Shown: one piece after another, positions 17,448 through 26,546 of the stretch
Layout: each line of letters opens with the position of its first letter
Numbering within the stretch: position 1 is the first letter of the stretch
Assembly: GCF_000010425.1 (NCBI RefSeq)
Contig: NC_008618.1
Span: 117,946-181,945 of the forward strand
Reading direction: 5' to 3'
DNA: 64,000 nt
From: Bifidobacterium adolescentis ATCC 15703
Lineage (GTDB): Bacteria > Actinomycetota > Actinomycetes > Actinomycetales > Bifidobacteriaceae
The notes under the pieces: generated by a model
Database searches by the model: none
Seen by the model: only the letters and a program-made list of their open reading frames with translations
Told to the model about the DNA's origin: nothing
Position numbers and translations under genes: made by a program

Positions 17448-19235
17448 ATGTCATCTCGCGTCGCGCAGCGCCATGCAGCCGGTTCCTACGATTCGTGCGA
17501 TTCGCGCGTCTCGGCTTCCGGCCGTCTTGCCGCGCTCGTCGCCGCGCTGATGATCGCGCTCGCCACGCTGTTCGCCGGCACCGCGATGCCGCAGCAGGCG
17601 TCCGCCGCCGACGACAGCCAAACGAATTTCGATTCCTGGACCGCCGCTGCGCAGAACATCGCCAAGCAGCTCGCCACCGCCGAAAAAGACTACAACGACG
17701 GCGATTACGGCCAGGCCGGCACCGGCTTCCAGACCGCGCATTGGATCGGCTACGACGCCTCCAACTTCTCGAAGGCCGTCAACGACACCATTTCCGCCGA
17801 CAAGCAGCAGGCGTTGCTCACACAGTTCACCGACTTGGAAGGCCTCGCCTACCAGCAGGGCCAGGGCGGCGCGATCGCCGGCAAAATCGATGCGCTGAAC
17901 GCGGACCTCACCGCCACCGCGCAGACGCTCGATGGCAACGCGAACCTCGCCGACCCCAAAACCTACGCGAAGCAGCGCGCCGAACAGACCGCAGCCGAAC
18001 GTAAGAAGCTCGACGCGGCCAAAAAGAACTCCTCCAAAGGCAAAGGCGACCGCACGTGGGGCGAAGTCGCCAGCGAAATGAACGTCATCCTCGACAAGGC
18101 ATACAAGGCCGCCATCTCCGGCAAGGGCGCGGAAGGCTCCAGCCTCGTCAACGACGCGTACTACCAGTACTACGAAAAGCTCGGCTTCGAAAAGAACGTC
18201 ATGAACGCCATCTCCGGCGACCGCGTCTCGCAGGTCGAATACCAGTTCAAAATGACCCGCAAAACCATGCGCGACGGCAGTTCAGACAAGGAAATCAAGA
18301 AGCTCGTCGACGACCTGAAAAGCTGGCTCGTCGAAGACGCGGCCACCCTCGACGGTGGCGCGGCCGGCAACGTCAACGCCTTCACCAAAGCCATCACCAG
18401 CTCCGCCGGACAGGCGTTCCTCATCCTGATCCGCGAGGGTCTCGAAGCGCTGCTGGTGGTGGCCGCCGTGGTGGCCTACCTCGTCAAATCCGGCAACCGG
18501 CGCTTCACCAAGTGGATCTACCTGGGCGTGCTCGCCGGTCTCGCCGGTTCCGGCCTGATCGCCGTGCTCTTCACGTTCCTGTTCGGCGGCTCCGGCCCGA
18601 TTCAGGAAATCTCCGAAGGCGTGTGCGCGCTGATCGCCATGCTCATGCTGCTGTGGACCAGCAATTGGATGCTCAACAAAAGTTCCGTGGAAGCGTGGAA
18701 CCGTTACATCCGCACCAAAACCGAGTCCGCCGTGGCCGACGCGCAAAACAAAGTCGCCGCCGGCGAAGGCGTGGGCCTGGGTATGGTCGTTTCGCTCGCC
18801 ATGCTGAGCTTCCTAGCCGTGTTCCGTGAAGGCGCCGAAACCGTCATCTTCTACGAATCGATCTACTCGATGAGTCGCGACGCGCAAGGCATGTGGATCG
18901 GCGGCATCGCCGCGGGTGTGGTGCTGCTCGTCATCTTCCTCGTGCTGCGCTTCACCTCCGTAAAGATTCCGATTGGCCCGTTCTTCCTCGTTACGTCGAT
19001 CCTGATGGCCGTGCTGGTCGTTATCTTCGCCGGCGGTGGCATCCACGCGCTCATCGAAGGTGACCTGATCGACGGCCACTACCTGTCCAGCGTGCCCACA
19101 AACGACTGGATCGGCCTGTATCCGTACGTCGAATGCCTTGCGGCACAAGCGATCGCGGCGATTGCCGTACTCGCGCTGTTCGCCGTCGGCTTCGCACGCA
19201 AACGCAAGTTGCGCACGCCTGACAATCGCAAGTAA
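17448..19235 (+). CDS. FTR1-family high-affinity iron permease
   Basis: 595 residues from ATG 17448, placed by GAAGGAAGG 8 bases upstream. A signal/anchor helix (LAALVAALMIALATLFAG, about residues 26-45) leads to a long extracytoplasmic helical domain (about 50-310, Ala/Lys rich, like the N-terminal part of other bacterial FTR1 proteins). The FTR1 membrane domain has about seven helices. The two REGxE iron-binding motifs are present: REGLE at about residue 329 and REGAE at about 460. The family imports iron through the cytoplasmic membrane. It is first in a cluster with P19, DUF2318, ABC and FMN-binding genes, the arrangement known from the Campylobacter FTR1-P19 locus. Confidence 0.93.
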   Translation: MSSRVAQRHAAGSYDSCDSRVSASGRLAALVAALMIALATLFAGTAMPQQASAADDSQTNFDSWTAAAQNIAKQLATAEKDYNDGDYGQAGTGFQTAHWIGYDASNFSKAVNDTISADKQQALLTQFTDLEGLAYQQGQGGAIAGKIDALNADLTATAQTLDGNANLADPKTYAKQRAEQTAAERKKLDAAKKNSSKGKGDRTWGEVASEMNVILDKAYKAAISGKGAEGSSLVNDAYYQYYEKLGFEKNVMNAISGDRVSQVEYQFKMTRKTMRDGSSDKEIKKLVDDLKSWLVEDAATLDGGAAGNVNAFTKAITSSAGQAFLILIREGLEALLVVAAVVAYLVKSGNRRFTKWIYLGVLAGLAGSGLIAVLFTFLFGGSGPIQEISEGVCALIAMLMLLWTSNWMLNKSSVEAWNRYIRTKTESAVADAQNKVAAGEGVGLGMVVSLAMLSFLAVFREGAETVIFYESIYSMSRDAQGMWIGGIAAGVVLLVIFLVLRFTSVKIPIGPFFLVTSILMAVLVVIFAGGGIHALIEGDLIDGHYLSSVPTNDWIGLYPYVECLAAQAIAAIAVLALFAVGFARKRKLRTPDNRK

Positions 19236-19296
19236 TACGCAAATTTTCCGAGATTTACCGATATTTTTTCCACATCCAACAACAAAGGAAAGAGAA

Positions 19297-19956
19297 ATGA
19301 AGAACAAGAAGATCGCCGCTCTGCTCGGCATCCTGCTGGCCGGCTCCATGGCCTTCTCCCTGTCCGCATGCGGCAATTCCAGCGATTCCGCCGCTTCGGA
19401 CAAGTCCAGCGCCTCCGCGTCGGCTTCGAAGGCCGACGACTCCAGCAAGGACGATTCCAGCGATTCCGCCGGTTTCGAAGAGATCCAGGTCGATGAGAAG
19501 CACTCCGACCAGGAATGCGGCCCGCTGACCGTCAACGCCGTCTACTTCCAGCCGATCGACATGGAACCGTCCGGCATGGGCCTCAAGGCCGCCGATGCGA
19601 GCTTCCACCTCGAAGCCGACATCCATGCCAACCAGAAGGGCACCGAACTCGGCTACGGCAAGGGCGATTTCGTGCCGGACCTGACCGTCAACTACGACAT
19701 CATCGACAAGACCTCCAACGCGTCCGTCGCCTCCGGAACCTTCATGCAGATGAACGCCTCCGACGGCCCGCACTACGGCGCCAACGTCAAGCTCGACAAG
19801 GCCGGCGCGTACAAGCTCGTGCTGAAGATCGAATCCCCGGAGAAGAAGGGCTGGATGCTGCACGTCGATCCGGAGACGGGTGTGAAGGGACGCTTCTGGA
19901 CGGAACCGATCGAGGTCACCTTCCCGGACTGGAACTATACGCCGCAGGAGTGGTGA
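19297..19956 (+). CDS. P19/Tp34-type iron-binding lipoprotein
   Basis: 219 residues from ATG 19297, preceded by AAAGGAAAGAG. The signal peptide ends in a lipobox (SLSAC), so the mature protein is tethered by its Cys. A Ser/Ala/Lys/Asp linker (about residues 28-60) precedes the P19 domain: CGPLTVNAVYFQPIDMEPSG, FHLEADIHANQKG, then a beta-sandwich ending WTEPIEVTFPDWNYTP. The Met and His residues in these motifs fit the copper/iron sites of the P19 family, which delivers iron to FTR1 partners. It follows the permease by 61 bases. Confidence 0.9.
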   Translation: MKNKKIAALLGILLAGSMAFSLSACGNSSDSAASDKSSASASASKADDSSKDDSSDSAGFEEIQVDEKHSDQECGPLTVNAVYFQPIDMEPSGMGLKAADASFHLEADIHANQKGTELGYGKGDFVPDLTVNYDIIDKTSNASVASGTFMQMNASDGPHYGANVKLDKAGAYKLVLKIESPEKKGWMLHVDPETGVKGRFWTEPIEVTFPDWNYTPQEW

Positions 19957-19976
19957 TCTCCTAGCGTAGCCCGTTC

Positions 19977-20055
19977 GCGGTTTCGGTATGCATTACCCGA
20001 CACACTCAAGGCCGTTCGGTCAAGCTTACGGTCGGGCGATGCATACCGAAACCGC
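19977..20055. repeat. 79-base long hairpin between P19 and DUF2318 genes
   Basis: Arms GCGGTTTCGGTATGCAT (19977-19993) and ATGCATACCGAAACCGC (20039-20055) are perfect over 17 bases. A second pair, CCCGAC (19996-20001) and GTCGGG (20031-20036), continues the stem. The loop is about 29 bases. There is no T tract. It could attenuate transcription or stabilise the upstream mRNA, or it may be a small non-autonomous element. Confidence 0.85.
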
Positions 20056-20095
20056 TCTCTCGCGTTTAGGGGGATGGATTCACCTCTGCGATTGT

Positions 20096-20106
20096 GGGGG
20101 GGGGGG
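20096..20106 (+). repeat. Homopolymer tract of 11 G
   Basis: Eleven consecutive G lie 116 bases before the DUF2318 start, in a G-rich spacer. Tracts of this length are prone to slipped-strand change. It stands where a promoter for the second half of the iron cluster would be. Confidence 0.9.
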
Positions 20107-20222
20107 TCCGGGAAATCCTCGCATTTTAGGGGAGGGATGAGAGGGGTGGGACTCTTTGGGATGGGGCGGAATGGGAATCGTTGGGCTCTTTGAGTTGGGT
20201 TTTTGGATGAAAGGATTTTGGG

Positions 20223-21494
20223 ATGCTGCTGCAGTTTGTGACGGTGTTGCAGGGGGTGTTGGCGCCGGCGCTGCTCGTCATGGCGTTGAGCGTCATGCTC
20301 ACCGTCGGTGAGGGGCGTGACAAGCCTCTGAGCGCGTACTGGCGGCTGGCCGGTTTCGTTGTTGGATTCGCCGGCGCAGTCGTATTCGCCGCGCTGCGCG
20401 CCACCGCCGTCATCACGCAACGCACGTTCGTCAACTATCCGACCCTGTGGTGCTGCGTGATCCTCGACGTGGCCGTGTTCGTCATCGTCCTGTTCGCCTG
20501 CCGCATCACCGCCGACTGGCACAACCACCGCGCGCTGCTCGACATCGCGAATCTCGTTGCGGCGCTTGCGATCGCGGCCACCACCTTTCGTGCGCTGCCC
20601 GACGTGATTCTGCGACTGACGATCTTCGTCGAGCCGGGCGATCCCATCTTCACTTCCGACATGCTGTTGCGCGCGCTCGGCTTCGCTTTGGGCGCGGCCG
20701 TCGCAATCATCGCCGCGCTTATCTTCCGCACGATGCGTTCCACCGCCGTCCGCTGGTCGTTCACGACGGCGGTGCTGCTGTTGGTCGCGCTGTTGTTCGC
20801 ACAGCATTTCACCGACCTTGCGCAGATCCTCCAATCCAAACGCATCGTCAGCTTCCCGACCGCCGCCTTCCTCGCGCTCGTGTGGGGCATCAACCATCAG
20901 CGCAGCCTGACCATCGCAATGGCGCTCGTCTTCGCCATTCCGGCAATCGCCAGCATCGTCATGGGCTTCAAAGTCAAGCCGACCGGCGCCAACGAGGCGA
21001 TCGCACGCACGCATATCGCATTCCGCCGCCGCGCGAAAGCGGCCGGCGCGTTCAGCCTGGTCGCCATGATCTGCGTCACCGTGGCCCTGACGTACGGCGT
21101 CGCGCAAACGCAGAAAGTCGTCACGCTGTCGCCGCCGGAAGACTACTCGCTCGCCGACGGCGTGGCCACCATCAAATTCAGCCAGATTTCCGACGGCCAT
21201 CTGCACCGCTTCGAATACCGCGCGAAGGACGGCACCTCCATGCGATTCATCATCATCAAGAAGAACGGCGGCGCGTACGGCGTCGGCCTCGACGCGTGCG
21301 ACAACTGCGGCGACGCCGGCTACTACGAGAAGGACGGCAAAATCATCTGCAAGAAGTGCGATGTGGCCATCAACCTCGCCACCATCGGCTTCAAAGGCGG
21401 CTGCAACCCGATACCGTTCGACTACCAGGTCAAGCCAGGCAAAATCGTCATCCAAACGTCCACGCTCGACGCGCTGTCGAGCCATTTCCAGTGA
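20223..21494 (+). CDS. DUF2318 Fe-S-containing membrane protein
   Basis: 423 residues from ATG 20223, with AAAGGA 7 bases upstream. The N-terminal ~300 residues contain about eight membrane helices. A soluble C-terminal domain follows and carries a five-Cys pattern: CDNCG (about residue 359), ICKKCD (about 378-381) and KGGCNP (about 396). That is the DUF2318 signature, thought to bind an iron-sulfur or other metal centre on the outer face. In FTR1-P19 loci this protein is the presumed electron carrier for iron reduction. The hairpin and G tract upstream separate it from the P19 gene. Confidence 0.85.
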   Translation: MLLQFVTVLQGVLAPALLVMALSVMLTVGEGRDKPLSAYWRLAGFVVGFAGAVVFAALRATAVITQRTFVNYPTLWCCVILDVAVFVIVLFACRITADWHNHRALLDIANLVAALAIAATTFRALPDVILRLTIFVEPGDPIFTSDMLLRALGFALGAAVAIIAALIFRTMRSTAVRWSFTTAVLLLVALLFAQHFTDLAQILQSKRIVSFPTAAFLALVWGINHQRSLTIAMALVFAIPAIASIVMGFKVKPTGANEAIARTHIAFRRRAKAAGAFSLVAMICVTVALTYGVAQTQKVVTLSPPEDYSLADGVATIKFSQISDGHLHRFEYRAKDGTSMRFIIIKKNGGAYGVGLDACDNCGDAGYYEKDGKIICKKCDVAINLATIGFKGGCNPIPFDYQVKPGKIVIQTSTLDALSSHFQ

Positions 21495-21519
21495 GCGCCG
21501 AGAAAGGTAAGGGGGTGCC

Positions 21520-23019
21520 ATGTTCTTCCTGAAAATGATCTCTCGCTCGTTCAGCCGGCAGTTCAAACGCCGTCTGCTCATCGCCGTCACCGTGTGCCTG
21601 TCCGCCACCGTCAGCGTGGCCATGCTCGGCGTGGTGTTCGACGTGGGCGACAAGCTCAACGCGGAGCTGAGCACGTATGGTTCGAATATCGTCGTGCAGC
21701 CGAAGTCCGACGCTGTGGTGAGCGATTTGTACAATACCGGCGATTCTGCTGGCTCGGCTTCGGGTAGTTCGTCCGGTTCGGACGGGGGTTCCACTTCCGA
21801 CGGCTCGGCTGCGGCGGACAGTGCCGACCCGACCGCGTTTCTGAAGGAGTCGGACGCGCAGAAGATCAAGACCATCTTCTGGGCGTTCAACATCACCAAT
21901 TTCGCGCCGGAATTGAACATCCACGCGGATGCGGGGTGTGTCGGTTCGGGGGCTAGTTCGGCTGGCTCTGCTGGAACGGCTGGTGCGTCAGGTGCGGCTG
22001 CTTCCGCGGCGAAATGCAAGGCGACCAACGTGCCGATCGTGGGCACGTGGTTCGCGAAAACCCTGCACATGGACTCCGGCGAGTCCACCGTGGCCGGCAT
22101 GAACGGCATGCGCTCATGGTGGAAAATCAACGGAACCTGGCCGAAAGACGACAGCGAGCAGGCGATGGTCGGCAGCGCGCTCGCCGCGAAACTGGGCGTG
22201 AACGTCGGTGACAGCGTTACGCTCGACAAGACGATCGCCGTCGGTGCGGACGACAATACGAACGGAGGTACCGGGAAAACCGGCAAATCCTCCACCGAAC
22301 GCAATCGCGTGAAAGTGAAAATCGTCGGCATCTTCGATTCGGGCGATTCCGACAACAGCGCCATTTATATGCCGTCCATCGCCACGCAAACGCTTGCGAA
22401 TCTGCCGAATTCCATCGACAAGATTGAAGTCAAGGCGCTCACCACGCCCGACAACGACCTCGCGCGCAAGGCGTCGAAGAATCCGAACGCGCTCACGCAG
22501 GACGAGTGGGAGACGTGGTATTGCACCGCGTATCCGTCGTCGATCGCGTACCAGATCGAAGAGGTGCTGCCGGGCGCGGTGGCCAAGCAGGTGCGCCAGG
22601 TGGCCGCGCTGCAGGGCGATGTGCTGAACAAGACGCAGGCGGTGATGGTGCTGATGACCGTGCTGTTGCTGGTTGCCGCCGCGATCGCCGTGGCGAACCT
22701 GATGGCCGCGTCGATTGGCGAACGCGGTTCGGAATTGGCGCTGTTGAAGGCGATCGGTGCCACGGACGGCGCGGTTTCGCGCCTTATGCTCGCCGAAACG
22801 GCGGTGATTTCGCTGGTTGGTGCGATTGCCGGCGCGCTGCTTGGCTCGGGCGTTGCACAGATCGTGGGGCACGTGGTGTTCGGCTCGGGCATCACCATGC
22901 GTCCGATGGTGTTCGTGTTGGTTTTCGTGTTGCTGGCGGTCACTGTGCTCGTGGCCTCGCTTTCGTCGATTCGGGCGATTCTGGGCTTGCGTCCGGCGGA
23001 GGTGCTGCATGGTAGGTGA
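21520..23019 (+). CDS. MacB/FtsX-type ABC permease of the iron cluster
   Basis: 499 residues from ATG 21520, preceded by GAAAGGTAAGGGGG. One helix near the N-terminus, a large extracytoplasmic domain with Ser/Gly/Ala-rich stretches (about residues 75-180), and three C-terminal helices with the FtsX motif SIGERGSELALLKAIGATDG. The MacB-like layout (four helices, big external domain) matches permeases of the Campylobacter P19 locus. It probably forms a heterodimer with the next gene, driven by the ATPase at 24357. Such systems may not transport but move proteins or electrons mechanically; the substrate is unknown. Confidence 0.9.
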   Translation: MFFLKMISRSFSRQFKRRLLIAVTVCLSATVSVAMLGVVFDVGDKLNAELSTYGSNIVVQPKSDAVVSDLYNTGDSAGSASGSSSGSDGGSTSDGSAAADSADPTAFLKESDAQKIKTIFWAFNITNFAPELNIHADAGCVGSGASSAGSAGTAGASGAAASAAKCKATNVPIVGTWFAKTLHMDSGESTVAGMNGMRSWWKINGTWPKDDSEQAMVGSALAAKLGVNVGDSVTLDKTIAVGADDNTNGGTGKTGKSSTERNRVKVKIVGIFDSGDSDNSAIYMPSIATQTLANLPNSIDKIEVKALTTPDNDLARKASKNPNALTQDEWETWYCTAYPSSIAYQIEEVLPGAVAKQVRQVAALQGDVLNKTQAVMVLMTVLLLVAAAIAVANLMAASIGERGSELALLKAIGATDGAVSRLMLAETAVISLVGAIAGALLGSGVAQIVGHVVFGSGITMRPMVFVLVFVLLAVTVLVASLSSIRAILGLRPAEVLHGR

Positions 23020-23049
23020 GTTGTGCTTGGCTTTCGTAGGGGGTGTGCG

Positions 23050-24354
23050 ATGACGAATCGCAAGATGTTCTTCACTATGCTGTGGGGCGCGGTGTTCCGC
23101 CGTCGCTCCCGTGCGATGATGGCCGTGATTGCGTCGCTCGTCGGCGCGGCCACGCTGTTCTGCCTTGCATCCGTGTGCGTCGCGGTGCCGCAGCAGATGA
23201 ACGAGGAAATGCGCGCGTACGGCGCGAACCTGATCGTCACGCCCGCGTCCGCAACGGGCAAATCGCAAGGCATCGATACCGCAACCGTACGCAACGTGAC
23301 GGCGCTCATCGGCGCCGGACACAGCGTGAAATCAGCCGCATACCGGTATGAGAGCGTGCGCATCAATTCCGCGCCGTACACCATCGCCGGCGTGGACGTG
23401 AAAGCCGTCCGCGCGCTCAATCGCCATTGGAACGTGACGGGCGACTGGCCCGGCTCGGGCAACGTGATGGTCGGCCGCGACGTTGCCGACGCGCTCGGCG
23501 TGAAGGTCGGCAGCCGCGTCACCATCGGCTACCGCGCCGCCGACGCGTCTGCTTCAGCGTCTTCTTCCGCGTCCGCAAAATCCGATTCGGACGAATCAAC
23601 TGAAACGGCAGAATCGTCCGCGCAGGGCACGCAGAGTACGCAAACTACGCAAGGCGAACAGACCACGCAAGCCACGGAAAACGGCCGCGTCTCGTCCGAC
23701 ATCATGGATAACAACGGCACCGAATTCCGTATCGCTGGCATCGTCGATACCGGCGGCAACGAGGATTCCATCATCTACGCCACTACCGCGGACGTGTCCA
23801 AACTTGCGGGCCACGAGCGCGGCGCCGACGTGGTCGAATACTCGGTGAACGCCATGGGGGATGAGCTGAACGCCATCGTCAACAGAATCAACAAAAATAC
23901 AAACACTGCCGTCAAAGCGCAGACCGTCACCAAAATCACCTCGTCCGACACCCGCATCATCGCCATGCTGCAGACCCTGTTCTGGATTGTCTCGCTCGTC
24001 GTGCTCGTGCTGACGCTCGTCGGAGTGGGCACCACCATCAGCTCCATCGTGAGCCAGCGTCGCAACGAAATCGGCCTGCGCAAAGCCCTCGGCGCCGATT
24101 CACGCGCCATCGGCGTCGAATTCTACGTGGAATCCGGCATCTACGGCTTGATCGGCGGTCTGCTCGGCACTGCTATCGGCTATGTGCTGGCGCGTGTGCT
24201 GTGCGCCACCGTCTTCGGTCGCGCGATCGGCTTCGACTGGCTGCTCGGCGCCGGATCGCTGCTGCTGAGCGTGGCGATCGCCGTCATCGCCTCCATTCCG
24301 CCGGTCCGCCGCGCCACCCGTATCGACCCCACCATCGTTTTGAGGGAGGAATAA
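23050..24354 (+). CDS. Second MacB/FtsX-type ABC permease
   Basis: 434 residues from ATG 23050, chosen because AGGGGGTG lies just upstream; a GTG at 23023 is in frame. It shares the layout of the previous protein: an N-terminal helix (AMMAVIASLVGAATLFCLAS), an external domain with a Ser/Thr/Gln-rich insert (about residues 160-215), and three C-terminal helices with SIVSQRRNEIGLRKALGADS, the FtsX signature. It overlaps neither neighbour and lies 30 bases after the first permease and two bases before the ATPase. Confidence 0.9.
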   Translation: MTNRKMFFTMLWGAVFRRRSRAMMAVIASLVGAATLFCLASVCVAVPQQMNEEMRAYGANLIVTPASATGKSQGIDTATVRNVTALIGAGHSVKSAAYRYESVRINSAPYTIAGVDVKAVRALNRHWNVTGDWPGSGNVMVGRDVADALGVKVGSRVTIGYRAADASASASSSASAKSDSDESTETAESSAQGTQSTQTTQGEQTTQATENGRVSSDIMDNNGTEFRIAGIVDTGGNEDSIIYATTADVSKLAGHERGADVVEYSVNAMGDELNAIVNRINKNTNTAVKAQTVTKITSSDTRIIAMLQTLFWIVSLVVLVLTLVGVGTTISSIVSQRRNEIGLRKALGADSRAIGVEFYVESGIYGLIGGLLGTAIGYVLARVLCATVFGRAIGFDWLLGAGSLLLSVAIAVIASIPPVRRATRIDPTIVLREE

Positions 24355-24356
24355 TC

Positions 24357-25247
24357 ATGGACAACGAACATATGCTGCTGGAACTCGACCACATTTCCAA
24401 GATTTACGGCGATCTGCACGCCGTCGACGACCTGAGTCTGACCGTTCCGCAAGGGCAATGGCTGGCGATTGTCGGCTCGTCCGGTTCCGGCAAAACCACG
24501 CTGATGAACATGATCGGCTGCATGGATACGCCGTCGAAGGGTTCCGTCATGCTCGAAGGCCGCCGGCTGGAGGATCTGAACGCCCGCCAGCTCGCCGATG
24601 TGCGCAAGAACATGATCGGACTCGTGTTCCAGAAGTTTTACCTCGTGCCGCATCTGACGGCGGTGGAGAACGTGATGGTGGCGCAATACTACCATTCCGT
24701 GGTCGACGAGAAGCAGGCGATGGAAGCGCTGGAACGAGTGGGGTTGAAGGAGCGTGCGCATCACCTGCCCGGCCAGCTGTCCGGCGGTGAGCAGCAGCGC
24801 GTGTGCATCGCCCGCGCGCTCATCAACTGCCCGAAGCTGATTCTCGCCGACGAGCCGACCGGCAATCTCGATGAGAGGAATGAGAAGATCGTGCTCGACC
24901 TGTTCCGTCAGCTGCACGAGCAGGGCACTACGATCATCGTCGTGACGCACGATGCGCTCGTCGCCTCCTGCGCGCAACGCGAAATCATGCTCAACCACGG
25001 CGTGCTCGTCGGCGAACAGTGGAACGACGAGGATGCGAAACGCGCGTACGAAGCGGCCGGCGGCAAGCCTGCGCACACCGGTTCCGCCGAGGAAGGCGCA
25101 CAGAACGGGGGTATTGCGATTTTGTTCGCCGACCCTACGAAGGCCGCAAAAACCGGAGATACGGACGCGGCCAACGTTGCCGTTGCGGCTGGCGTTGCCG
25201 ACGATACGGACGTAGAGCCCGACGTCATGAAAGGGGAGCAGGCATGA
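24357..25247 (+). CDS. ABC transporter ATPase (MacB/LolD-like)
   Basis: 296 residues from ATG 24357, with GGGAGGA before it. Walker [10 protein letters not shown] (about residue 42), Q loop [18 protein letters not shown], signature LSGGEQQR, Walker [13 protein letters not shown] and H-loop VTHD are all intact. It energises the two upstream permeases. After about residue 225 there is a ~70-residue acidic, Ala-rich tail ([20 protein letters not shown] and onward) absent from typical ~225-residue members. Its stop overlaps the next start (ATGA), so the FMN-binding gene is translationally coupled. Confidence 0.92.
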   Translation: MDNEHMLLELDHISKIYGDLHAVDDLSLTVPQGQWLAIVGSSGSGKTTLMNMIGCMDTPSKGSVMLEGRRLEDLNARQLADVRKNMIGLVFQKFYLVPHLTAVENVMVAQYYHSVVDEKQAMEALERVGLKERAHHLPGQLSGGEQQRVCIARALINCPKLILADEPTGNLDERNEKIVLDLFRQLHEQGTTIIVVTHDALVASCAQREIMLNHGVLVGEQWNDEDAKRAYEAAGGKPAHTGSAEEGAQNGGIAILFADPTKAAKTGDTDAANVAVAAGVADDTDVEPDVMKGEQA

Positions 25248-25801
25248 GCACCGCACAATCGAACGCAGTCAAAGTCATCGCGCTATCCGCGGCGAGCATC
25301 GCGCTGTTGTCGGCATGCGGCGAACCGAAAGCCACGCCGATGGACGACGAATACGCCGGCAATTCCGGCGAAAGCGTGCAATCGCAGGAAAATAAGTCGA
25401 AAACCGACGGCAAGGCGGCTGACAATACGGCCGGCGGCGACGCCACCACCAAAAACCATGCCGATGACGCGAATTCCACGACGTCCAGCAAGCAGGACAC
25501 CGGCAACTACGCGGATGGCGACTACTCGATCAACGGCCAGTACGGGCCGGTCGGCGAGGACACCATCGACGTGCAACTGACCGTCAAAGACCAGAACGTG
25601 ACGGCCGTGAACATCGTCGGCCATCCGTTCACGTCCATCTCCAAAAAGCATCAGAACGACTTCGCCAAAGCCGTGCCGGACGCGGTGGTCGGCAAGCCGT
25701 TGAAGGACCTTAAAGTCGACAAGCTCGCCGGTGCCAGCTGGACCTCCGAAGCCTTCAACAAGGCGTTGGAAGTGGCGCGTCAGGAAGCGTCAATCCAATA
25801 G
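25244..25801 (+). CDS. FMN-binding domain lipoprotein
   Basis: 185 residues from ATG 25244, overlapping the ATPase stop by four bases. A signal peptide with lipobox LLSACG, a Lys/Asp/Thr-rich linker (about residues 28-85), then an FMN_bind domain (about 87-180): ADGDYSINGQYGPVGEDTIDV and VVGKPLKDLKVDKLAGASWT. AGASWT fits the flavinylation motif [ST]GA[ST]xT except at its first position. Thr167 is the predicted site where ApbE attaches FMN. It is expected to pass electrons outside the membrane, probably with the DUF2318 protein, to reduce ferric iron for the FTR1 system. Confidence 0.88.
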   Translation: MSTAQSNAVKVIALSAASIALLSACGEPKATPMDDEYAGNSGESVQSQENKSKTDGKAADNTAGGDATTKNHADDANSTTSSKQDTGNYADGDYSINGQYGPVGEDTIDVQLTVKDQNVTAVNIVGHPFTSISKKHQNDFAKAVPDAVVGKPLKDLKVDKLAGASWTSEAFNKALEVARQEASIQ

Positions 25802-25865
25802 CCCATTCCTTCTGAAACCGACACGGCATGCCCGTCTTGCGTCGGTGCGGACGGTTTTCCTGTGG

Positions 25866-26546
25866 TTACCGTGCGGATTCGGCGCATACGTTCGGCCAGA
25901 GCAACGTGGCCATGTTCTCGGCCCAGGAATCAGACTTGCGTTCCTTGCCGGATTGCCGTTCCCCTCCGGCTTCCTGCCCCGCCAACGCTTTGCAAGCCAG
26001 CATGGAACCCAGCACCGTGCTGAACAGGAACGTGTAGTCCAAACGGTTTTGAAACACTCCGTCGGCGATGCCACGTTCCATGAACCCCACGAACCGTTCT
26101 TCGGCCGGCGCTAGAACTTGTGCTGCGATCGCCTTCAGCGTGGCGTTGTCGGAAGACAGCACCACGCCCACGGCTTTCAATCCGAGTTCGCTGTCGAAGC
26201 AGTTCTGGATGCGTCGCAGCATGGTGGCCAGTCCGCTCCGCGACGGCTTCAAATCGTTGAAATTCGGTAGTCCGGCAACTTCCGGTTGGATGCGTTGCAA
26301 TAAATCGTCGGCGTTTCGGTAGCGTCGGTAGATTGTGGTCTTTGCTACCCCTGAACGTCGTGCGACCTCTTCGATGGTCACCGCTCCGATACCATCGGAA
26401 ATCACTATCCCCAATGTGGCTTTCATGATTTTGCGGTCGGTTTGCTCCCGTAATCGCTCACGTCGGCCACGTACTGTGCCGACGTCTTCCTGCGTGGTTT
26501 TTTGCACCGTCTTCCGCGTGCCCTCTTGCGTGGTTCCGCCCATCAT
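25866..26546 (-). CDS. TetR-family regulator of the YhgE operon
   Basis: 226 residues from ATG 26546, whose A-T-G overlaps the stop of the upstream YhgE gene (ATGA). The helix-turn-helix IGAVTIEEVARRSGVAKTTIYRRY (about residues 58-80) is typical TetR, followed by a helical ligand domain with LGLKAVGVVLSSDNATLKAI. The first ~40 residues are Thr/Gln/Arg rich and not part of the fold. Being last in the operon, it probably regulates the two YhgE/Pip genes. It converges with the FMN-lipoprotein gene 65 bases away. Confidence 0.9.
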   Translation of the reverse strand: MMGGTTQEGTRKTVQKTTQEDVGTVRGRRERLREQTDRKIMKATLGIVISDGIGAVTIEEVARRSGVAKTTIYRRYRNADDLLQRIQPEVAGLPNFNDLKPSRSGLATMLRRIQNCFDSELGLKAVGVVLSSDNATLKAIAAQVLAPAEERFVGFMERGIADGVFQNRLDYTFLFSTVLGSMLACKALAGQEAGGERQSGKERKSDSWAENMATLLWPNVCAESAR

